Shown: positions 1-5,799 of the stretch, one piece after another
Position numbering within the stretch: the first letter of the stretch is position 1
Layout: every line of letters begins with the position of its first letter
Assembly (NCBI GenBank): GCA_009663005.1
Contig: CM018893.1
Location: forward strand, 6,319,273 to 6,332,372
Direction: 5' to 3'
DNA length: 13,100 nt
Origin: Actinidia chinensis
Taxonomy: Eukaryota; Streptophyta; Magnoliopsida; Ericales; Actinidiaceae
Translations under genes and position numbers: made by a program
The notes under the pieces: model-generated
Seen by the model: only the letters and a program-made list of their open reading frames with translations
Told to the model about the DNA's origin: nothing
The model's database searches: none

Positions 1-704
1 AACTATTGACGCAACTTTTATGATCCTTATTATTGATCAATATATTCTCCAAATGGTGATTGACAATGCTCCCTATTCATATTTATATTTATATTTAACT
101 AAAATTTGTCTTTTTTTTTTTAAAAAAGGGAGAAAAAAAAAAAATAAAAAAGGAAAAAAAACTTGATCAAAATATACCCACTACCCAGTCTATGTTTCAA
201 TCATTTCTCGGCTAATGAAGGTAAGGAAGAAGCTTTATATATTTTATATTTGTCATAATTGTTACTTGTTAGCAGTAGTACTATGGGAAAATACATTTCA
301 CCCCACGATAGGTCGAAAAAAACTTTAATTATCGTATGTTCATTGAAAATATACACCTGTTAGTTTTCAGGATGAAGTTATCAAAACTTGTTTCCCTTTC
401 AATATAATTAATAATTTTGTCGAACAATAGATAAAAATAAAATAACAAAATAAAAAGAGGTCAAATGGGATTGGAAGATAATATATAGAAGAGTTAGTGT
501 TGCTCTCTCTCTCTAGCGTGTTCAAGACTTTTGCATGACTCACATGACCGCCATCTCTCTCTATTTTGTTTTGATTATTTTCCGAACTGAATTGCTCCCT
601 TGTGATTTTGCATATTCTTCTTTTAATAAATGGGCCAACTTTTTTTTGGTCAATGGAGAATCCATTGAGACCAAGGCGTGAGTGTTCGAGGCTGTCAAAC
701 CTTC
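1..704. other. AT-rich spacer without a gene
   Basis: No coding region is visible. The stretch holds a T run followed directly by A-rich tracts near 110-170, a short CT microsatellite at about 503-514, more CT runs near 553-563, and a small hairpin at 646-674. The only long open frame nearby starts at 682 and runs into the LTR, so it is not taken as a gene. Confidence 0.7.
646..674. repeat. Small inverted repeat (hairpin)
   Basis: TTGGTCAATGG at 646-656 pairs with CCATTGAGACCAA at 662-674 around a 5-base loop, with a two-base bulge in the right arm. It lies about 30 bases before the start of the head unit described at 705. It may be the end of an older insertion or chance; no function is assigned. 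Confidence 0.4.
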
Positions 705-779
705 CTATTACAAGGAATATAGAAAGGCAGCTTATCTAAGACTTATTCTTATCAACCATCTTAGCATTATGGGGTTTCT
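705..779 (+). repeat. Left part of head repeat A (interrupted by the LTR element)
   Basis: This stretch resembles 5520-5592. Shared words in the same order include GAATATA, CAGCT followed by ATCTAA, AACCATCT and TTATGGGGTT. The match stops where the LTR begins at 780 and resumes at 4474 after the LTR element. It is therefore the left half of a repeat unit split by the retrotransposon. Divergence from the second copy is high, by eye roughly two thirds identical. The family is not recognised. Confidence 0.7.
775..779 (+). repeat. Target-site duplication, low-coordinate copy
   Basis: TTTCT lies directly before the LTR, against GTTCT at 4469-4473 directly after the other LTR. The paralogous uninterrupted copy at 5520-5799 reads GGGGTTCT at the same point. 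This supports GTTCT as the original 5-bp target, with one extra T or a substitution in this copy. Confidence 0.6.
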
Positions 780-1277
780 TGTTGTGCCCACACGAGTTAC
801 CAGTCACTCCACTAACATCCCCACACACACAAACAAGATTTTACGTGTCGGCCAACAATGCCTACGTCCACGGAGGAGAATCTGTTATTCACTATCAAAA
901 TGATTAAATAAATACAAAGGAGGAGACACACTCACTCACTCTTCCTCTATCTCAAGTCTTGCTCTCTTCACTCCGGCACTCACTCAATTTATACAGCCCT
1001 CTTCCCTCACTCTCTGGACTTATCCCCCACTCACTTCCCCTCTCTTCTCTGCTCCCTTATGAGGATCGCCTCCATTGTTGACATATCACCAGCCGATCCG
1101 TCTCTCCTCTGCCATTATTTTCCTTCCTCCGCCTCTATCAGAGACTTTGTCTCTGACATATTGCCAACTTGAGGCTGCTTCTGGAAGAGAGGATGAAGGA
1201 ATTGCAAGCATGGAAGACTTGGGCCTTGGGCTTTCTATTTGGCTTAATGGGCTTGGCTCCCTGGGCTGGATCCAACA
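780..1277 (-). repeat. 3' LTR (element sense) of the minus-strand retrotransposon
   Basis: It aligns end to end with 3958-4468. On the + strand it begins TGTTGTGCCC and ends TCCAACA, so in element sense it has TG...CA termini. The word GCTTTCTATTTGGCTTAAT is identical in both copies (1230-1248 and 4421-4439). A TATA-like TATAAATT lies on the minus strand at 986-993. The terminal-side motif with ACGT, TCGGCC, AATGCCTACGT and CACGG (841-873) resembles one seen in many plant LTRs. Numerous substitutions and single-base indels separate the two copies. Confidence 0.88.
986..993 (-). promoter_or_regulatory. Candidate LTR TATA box
   Basis: Minus-strand TATAAATT followed by GAGTGAGTG. The equivalent site in the 5' LTR (4174-4181) reads TATAGATT, followed by the same GAGTGAGTG. 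The position in mid-LTR suits a U3 promoter, but this is inference. This copy is in the 3' LTR, and the one that would drive the element is degenerate. Confidence 0.3.
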
Positions 1278-1278
1278 A

Positions 1279-1289
1279 TCGCCCCCTCC
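1279..1289 (-). other. Polypurine tract
   Basis: On the minus strand the 11 bases beside the 3' LTR read GGAGGGGGCGA, ending one base from the LTR boundary. A G-rich tract in this place is the usual primer for plus-strand DNA synthesis in LTR retrotransposons. It also fixes the element's orientation as minus. Confidence 0.75.
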
Positions 1290-1703
1290 AGCCCCATTGG
1301 ACGGGGACTCTGACTCTTCAAGTTTCCATCCTGACAACGTCTGATCCAGCTCCCCCGTAAGATCTGCAAACTGCATCCGAGATAATCTTGCCCTCTCATG
1401 GGCAATGCCCACGCCATCTGAAGTGCCTGCACCTTCTTCCTTAGGTGCTCAGCTCCCCCTCACGGAGAGCTTCCGCAAAGTACATCACTTTGCGAGTCGT
1501 CGGGGCTCGCTCTCTCCTCCCTTGTGTACACATCTGAAAATCACTGCCACGAATCAATCGAAGCAAAAGAGACTCGTTTCGGCGACGTCGCGCTGTCGAT
1601 TTACAACCGTCGAATCGACTTTGTCCTCCTTCCGCTGGACCTTGTGCTAGGGGACGTCCGGCACTGGCGCACTGGTCTTTTCGCGGTCAGACTTCGCACT
1701 TTC
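1290..1703 (-). other. Internal region of the element, no recognised domain
   Basis: This is the element-sense 3' end of the internal region. Several short open stretches occur on both strands, and those overlapping the LTR cannot be original genes. No reverse transcriptase YxDD motif, RNase H or integrase signature is seen here. In an intact Ty3 or Copia element, pol would precede the polypurine tract, so most of pol appears to have been deleted. Confidence 0.5.
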
Positions 1704-2210
1704 TCAAGCAGCTCCTTGCGTACCACTCTGCGCCTCCAGGTGTCTCTGCGCGTGCTTTGTGTGCCGGTGTGCACTGTTGCTTCCCTTGTCCATTCCGTCC
1801 CGTCTTATAGCACGGGACCTATGTCGGACAGCATCCGCGGCCGTTGACAGGCCCTCCAGGCGAGATGTCCTTGATCGGCCGGTCCCCGTCAGCAGCTCGG
1901 TGTTTGCCTGGGGAATTCGCAAGATTCCCGCCCGGCGGCAATGCGCACCCATTGAATCTAGCATGCCGAGGGAATTAAATGCTGCGTAGGTTGGGGAACA
2001 TGCCGTACCTCGGTCACGTGACATACCTCCGTCTGCCAGTGCGGAACGGACTGGGCCCTGGCACCAACTTGGGTCGGCTGTTGTTCGGCCAGCCGTACAA
2101 GGCCCTCGCAGTGTGACTATGTGGAGCATCTGCCTGTCGCTACAAAAATGGTAGCACGTCTGAATCCAATACCCAGGCTGATCTATCTGCCGATGATACG
2201 AGGAATGCAT
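1704..2210 (-). pseudogene. Possible gag C-terminus and protease remnant
   Basis: A 168-codon open frame on the minus strand lies downstream, in element sense, of the gag-like trace. Near its start TCYHFC is followed by a histidine and a later cysteine (about 2106-2158), which suggests a corrupted CCHC zinc knuckle. Further on, LDSMGAHC (1938-1961) resembles the D-S/T-G-A active-site loop of retroelement aspartic proteases with an extra residue. The order gag, knuckle, protease agrees with Ty3/Gypsy and Copia layouts. Each motif alone is weak, and the remaining sequence is not recognised. Frameshifts are likely, so the frame itself may not be the original one. Confidence 0.33.
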
Positions 2211-2503
2211 CAGGATCGGAAGCGGTCATCACGGGATGCCGAGCGGATGCGGTCTCCTGAAGACTGGGATCTGTGCTGGATACGTTGGGCAATGTCTCTT
2301 CATAAGCCGCTTCTTGCTCCCGAAAAAACACGTAAAACGGCTACCCCCTGATGTGACCTCGCCCGCCGCTCCCATTATTCCTCTGGTGACCCTCGACCTC
2401 TTTCCCGGCGTCGTCTGGATGTAGGCCTGCGACCACTTCGCTCGTCTTCCCATCTCTGCGGCCGTGCTGCTTCGTTGAAAATAGGCATCCTTGACTGTAT
2501 TCA

Positions 2504-2647
2504 AAGGTCACTTCCCATCCTGCGCCGAATTATTGAGAGAACCCACCAATGTCTCCCAACTTCAGTAAAGAACTCCAAAGCATAGTTCCTGCATCTATCG
2601 TCAAATATTCGGTCAACACTGCTCATTGGTTGACCAAATTCTGGAAC
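2504..2647 (-). pseudogene. Ty3/Gypsy-like Gag remnant
   Basis: The minus-strand frame, without an ATG and between stops, contains DRIFDD, then NYAL, then EVGRHWW (HWW at 2543-2551), followed by a basic RRRM. Ty3/Gypsy Gag proteins of plants (retrotransposon gag family) typically show an amphipathic segment ending in a G-E-A-x-x-W-W-like motif. The spacing here, about 15 residues from DRIFDD to HWW, fits. A stop follows eight residues after RRRM, and the likely continuation is in another frame (2229-2504). It would form the structural capsid protein of the element; here it is broken. Confidence 0.45.
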
Positions 2648-2859
2648 TCACTTGTAATTTCCCACGGTCCCTCTCTTAGTTTCAAATTTACAGCCTCCTC
2701 ATCAATAAAGGCCTGTTCCGAGATGTCCTTCGCTGGTACATTTCTTCTCCATTTGGTCCTAAATCGTAAGCACTCTCTCTTGGCTCGTGGTGGAACACCT
2801 CGTGTCCAATGCACTTCGATTAGCCCGATTATTTTCTGTTCTCTGCGTCCACTCCTCAT
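2623..2859 (-). pseudogene. Possible upstream part of the broken gag
   Basis: A 78-codon minus-strand open frame begins at an ATG about 0.3 kb before the HWW motif and overlaps the Gag-like frame by about 25 bases. It is rich in charged residues (RAKRE, RTKWRRN, IDEEAV), as Gag N-termini often are. No family motif is identifiable, so the assignment rests on position alone. It could equally be a chance frame; the + strand is also open over 2549-2896. Confidence 0.2.
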
Positions 2860-3104
2860 CCTTTCTTCTCTGCCGTTTTTCTCCTTTACTCTCTAAGGAT
2901 CATGCAAATCTCTTTGCAAAATAGTATGTCTCCATCCTCGGTTTTCCATAGAAGCGAATTTGTAGCTGAAAGCATATCATAGCTCCCAAATTAGACTCCG
3001 CCATATTACGTCTCTAGAATAGAAGTCAAAATCTTCGAAACCGACCCGCGGATGGATCCGACGCCGAGAAAACTCAGAGAGGCTTTTTCGGCAAAACAAT
3101 CAGA

Positions 3105-3285
3105 CCTTCTGGGACCCAAATTGCTCGAATTGAAACTTTAGGGACTAAAATTGAAATTTTCAATTTTTCCAGGGACCTCTTGCAATTTCCAAAGTCCGGG
3201 GGACCCAAACTGCATGTCCCAAACTTCAGGGACCAAATGAAAATATCAGAAGTTCAGGGACCGCAAGTGTAATTTCACGCATCAC
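3105..3285. repeat. Six-copy array of about 29 bp with a GGGACC core
   Basis: GGGACC or a one-base variant (GGGACT) starts at 3111, 3141, 3172, 3200, 3229 and 3257, giving spacings of 30, 31, 28, 29 and 28. Each is usually followed by CAAA/TGCAA-like text, often preceded by CTTCA or CTTTA. GGGACTAAAATTGAAA-type text is familiar from many plant repeats. The regular period shows a true, diverged tandem array. Confidence 0.75.
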
Positions 3286-3290
3286 TTTTC

Positions 3291-3455
3291 GGGTCAAACG
3301 GCTGGTTAAGGTCCAACGTTGACCAGTCAACGGTCAGCGGCGGCTGGTTAACGCTGGACTTGACTGGTCGCGGCTCGGCTGGTCACTCGTCCAACGGCTC
3401 AGGTTGATCGGTAAGCGGCTCGGGTCAACGGTCAACGGCTCTTGGTTGACCGGGA
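3291..3455. repeat. GGTCAAC / CGGCT degenerate repeat zone
   Basis: Words such as GGTCAACGG, GTTGACC, GGTCAAACGGCTGG and GGCTCGGGTCAACGG recur at irregular spacing. On one strand or the other they contain TTGAC, the core of the W-box bound by plant WRKY factors. No fixed period is apparent, so this looks like scrambled short repeats of the retrotransposon leader. A regulatory role is only a possibility. Confidence 0.5.
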
Positions 3456-3547
3456 TCGGCGCGTTCCGGCTCTAGTCGGCTCGCGCGTTATCAAACGCGA
3501 GGGTTCGCGCGCTCGAGCGCGTAGCAGCTCGGGCTCACTCACGATCA

Positions 3548-3667
3548 ACTTGCTGGCGCGTGGAGGCGCGTGTCAGCGCTTGCCGCCACTTGCTGGCGCG
3601 TGCAAGGCGCGTGCGTGCGCGTGAGCCACTTGGGCGCGCGTGTTGGCGCTGGGCCGCGCGACATGCC
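3548..3667. repeat. Three-copy 40-bp GC-rich tandem repeat
   Basis: Units start ACTTGCTGGCGCGTG at 3548 and 3588 and ACTTGGGCGCGCGTG at 3628, exactly 40 bp apart. Each is dense in GCGCG words. The array is the core of a GC-rich island (about 3455-3720) inside an otherwise AT-rich window. The open frames across it follow from GC-rich sequence having few stops. Confidence 0.7.
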
Positions 3668-3943
3668 TCCTCGATGCCGTGCGGGCGCGGGCAGCGCGTG
3701 GAGCGTGAAGCTCAGTCGTCTTCACCCTCTCGCGCGCGTGTGGCCGTGGATCTGATGCTCCGACCTTTTCAATCGGCGCTGAGGGCTCGTTTGGAGTCCG
3801 ATTTTGCTCCGTTTGGTGCTGGAGCTTCGTATCGACAGAGACGACGGTGATGGTATACTCAAATCTCAAGTTTTGCATTCGAATTGGTCAGAAGTGAAAT
3901 GTGACTCGCGGTGGCCCTCCGGTGACCTCCCGTGACTCGAATT

Positions 3944-3955
3944 GGCCTGATACCA
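3944..3955 (-). other. Primer-binding site, initiator tRNA-Met type
   Basis: The minus strand reads TGGTATCAGGCC, two bases inside the LTR boundary. The 3' end of plant initiator tRNA-Met predicts TGGTATCAGAGC, so the match is complete apart from one missing A. The AT spacer between LTR and site is typical. It marks where minus-strand DNA synthesis was primed and confirms the element's orientation. Confidence 0.8.
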
Positions 3956-3957
3956 AT

Positions 3958-4468
3958 TGTTGTGCCCCAACAACGGTTACCATCACTCGAAACCAACACA
4001 ACACACACCCAAGACAAGAATTACGTGGTTCGGCCACAATGCCTACGTCACGGAGGGAATTGTTGAATTCACTATCAGAACTGGAAGTACAATAAATACC
4101 AAGGAGGATATCACACTCAACTCACTCTTCTCTCTATCTCACATCGGCGCTCCTTCACTCACAGCACTCACTCAATCTATACTGCCCTCTTCCTCACTCT
4201 CTGACTTCTCCCGCCACTCGCTTCCTCTCATCTGATCTCTCTCCTTATCGAGTAGATCGGCTCCATGTTGACAATCACCAGCCGCATCCTTCTCTCTCTG
4301 CCATTCTTTTCCTCCCGCCTCTCTCAGAAGACTTTGTCTTCTGACAGATGTCAATTGGGGAGGGGGCGCTTCTGGAAGAGAGGATTGAAGAATTGGCAGG
4401 CATGAAGCCTTGGTCCTGGGGCTTTCTATTTGGCTTAATTGTCTTGGCTCCCATGGACTGTATCCACA
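3958..4468 (-). repeat. 5' LTR (element sense) of the minus-strand retrotransposon
   Basis: It aligns with 780-1277 over its whole length. The + strand starts TGTTGTGCCCC and ends TATCCACA. The plant-LTR motif is better preserved here (4021-4056: ACGTGGTTCGGCC, then AATGCCTACGT, then CACGG). The TATA equivalent at 4174-4181 is TATAGATT on the minus strand. This LTR would have held the active promoter. The primer-binding site lies directly beyond its low-coordinate end. Confidence 0.88.
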
Positions 4469-4473
4469 GTTCT
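4469..4473 (+). repeat. Target-site duplication, high-coordinate copy
   Basis: GTTCT directly follows the LTR end CCACA. It equals the GTTCT at the matching point of the uninterrupted paralogous unit (within GGGGTTCT near 5584-5592) and is close to TTTCT at 775-779. Confidence 0.6.
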
Positions 4474-4700
4474 TTCCTATGGCCTAAGTATCTATAAAAA
4501 TATTAGTAGTTCCGTTTGGTTGTTAAGTAGTGACTTTACGAACTATCGAAACACACTAAAGTTACTTCAGTTACAATAGTTTATTAGGTTACCAACCCTA
4601 AAGGCAAAGTTAGAATTATTTTTCCTTTTTTTGTTGGGAAGGAGCTATCTGTTAAGGGGCACACGTAGGTTTCGACCTGGAGTGTGTTAGTTTGTATTTA
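4474..4700 (+). repeat. Right part of head repeat A
   Basis: It continues the match to the second head unit after the LTR element. TATCT-ATAAA, GAAACAC-CTA followed by GTTACTTC, a TA-TAGTT word, AAAGTTAGAA, a T-rich run and AGCTATCT-TTAAG occur in the same order and spacing as at 5600-5770. Together with 705-779 it forms one unit of about 300 bp. No open frame or known family is recognised. Confidence 0.7.
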
Positions 4701-4779
4701 ATCAATTGTTAAAGGTGTTGGAGTCGCGCTGTTTTAGTTTTAATGTTATTGTTAAGTTTTAGATTGGGTGTTTTTGTGT

Positions 4780-5519
4780 GGGTGTTTATTTTTATTTGTT
4801 ATTTTTATTTCTATTTCTGTTTTCCTTTTTTGGTTGCGAGTTTTATTTGCTATTTTTTCTAGATTTTTGTCTGTTTTCTGTTGTTATTTCTTGGTTCGAG
4901 TGCTATTTTCCGTTTTTTTGAATTTTATTTTTTTGCTTTTGTTTTTTATTTTATGTTTTTATTTAGGGTTATCAGATTTTTGGTTCTCAATTTTTTATTT
5001 TTTATTCGATTTTATTTTGTTATTTGTTTTTTTTTTTTTAGGGATTTTTTTGTTTTGTTTGTTTCTATTTCTATTTTCATTTTTTAATTTCTCATTTATT
5101 TTTTAAGGATAATTTTATGTTTCGATTTATGTTTTAGTTGTTTTATATGTTCTCAATTTTTTTTGATGTTTATGTGGATTTTATATTTCTATTTTTTTTA
5201 TGTTTTCATTGTTTTTTATGTTCTCAAATTTTATTTTTTATTTTTTGTTTCTATTTTATTTTATTTTTTGATTTTATTCCTATTTCTAGTTTTAGTTTTA
5301 GTTTTCATTTATATATTTTTTTTCAATTTCTATTATTTTTCTAAGTCTGTTTTTAATTTATATTTTTATTCTATTTTTTTTAGTTTATATTTTATATTTT
5401 TTTTCTACTTCTATTTCTATTTTTTTCTACATCTATTCCTATTTATGTTTTCTGATTTTATTTTTATTTTTATTTTTACTTTTTGTTTTGTATTTCAATT
5501 TCTATTTTATGTTTTTGTT
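4780..5519 (+). repeat. T-rich low-complexity tract A
   Basis: The + strand is overwhelmingly T, with A as the main interruption and scattered single C and G, in degenerate words such as TTTTTATTTCTATTT and TTTATGTTTT. There is no constant period. All open frames across it translate to Phe/Leu/Ile/Tyr-rich chains and are composition artefacts. It follows head A and is followed by head B. Confidence 0.85.
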
Positions 5520-5799
5520 AGCATATAAGAATATAATTTCAGCTAATCTAAAATATTTGATCTATTCAACCATCTCGCGTTATGGGGTTCTATCTTTGCC
5601 CTAGATATCTGTATAAAGATTTGTATTCTAGGTTGGCTTTAGCTAATTAATCTAGTACACAGCCATTGAAACACGCTATGGTTACTTCCTTTATAGTAGT
5701 TATTAGTAGTAACTCTGACGGCTAAAGTTAGAAATTTTTTTTCTTTATTTTTGCAATTAGCTATCTTTTAAGAGGAACAACTTCTCTTCCTACATGTAA
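5520..5799 (+). repeat. Head repeat B (uninterrupted copy)
   Basis: A non-T-rich island of about 280 bp lies between two T-rich tracts. It matches 705-779 joined to 4474-4700, so it shows the arrangement before the retrotransposon arrived. GTTATGGGGTTCTATCTTTG spans the point equivalent to the insertion. It has no open frame of note. It might be a unique head of a repeat family or one of a pair of terminal direct repeats around tract A; the sequence does not decide between these. Confidence 0.7.

Larger units (their letters stand above)
2900..3943 (-). other. Long untranslated leader of the retrotransposon
   Basis: This lies between the primer-binding site and the first gag-like trace. It has no convincing coding frame. 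It contains two tandem arrays and a zone of GGTCAAC-like words, and its base composition changes sharply from AT-rich to GC-rich (3450-3720). A leader of about 1 kb with internal repeats is common in plant LTR elements. Confidence 0.6.
780..4468 (-). mobile_element. Decayed LTR retrotransposon, nested in another repeat
   Basis: Two diverged direct repeats of about 500 bp (780-1277, 3958-4468) bound 2.7 kb of internal sequence. Orientation is minus. The rightmost LTR is followed, in element sense, by a primer-binding site complementary to initiator tRNA-Met, and the leftmost LTR is preceded by a G-rich polypurine tract. LTR ends are TG...CA and a degenerate 5-bp target duplication flanks the element. 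The internal part has a long leader with tandem arrays, broken gag-like and possible protease-like traces, and no visible reverse transcriptase or integrase. The gag trace points to Ty3/Gypsy, but the superfamily is not certain. The element is old and cannot encode its own mobility. Confidence 0.9.

Noticed and set aside
682..903. 73-codon + strand frame
   Set aside because: It crosses the LTR boundary at 780, so it joins two unrelated sequences.
1086..1412. 108-codon minus-strand frame
   Set aside because: It spans the polypurine tract and runs into the LTR, so it cannot be an original element gene; + strand frames over the same bases are equally open.
3135..3145. TTTAGGG telomere-type motif
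   Set aside because: A single occurrence inside the GGGAC array, not a telomeric repeat tract.
3105..3667. CRISPR array
   Set aside because: The units diverge along their whole length, with no identical repeats separated by unique spacers, and the setting is a plant retrotransposon leader.
3455..3720. CpG island of a host gene promoter
   Set aside because: The GC-rich stretch is a 40-bp tandem array inside the retrotransposon leader, with no gene beside it.
3442..3878. Overlapping Arg/Ala-rich frames on both strands
   Set aside because: GC-rich tandem repeats have few stop codons; the frames overlap on both strands and lie in the untranslated leader.
3944..3957. tRNA gene fragment
   Set aside because: Only the 12 bases complementary to the tRNA 3' end are present, beside an LTR, so it is a primer-binding site.
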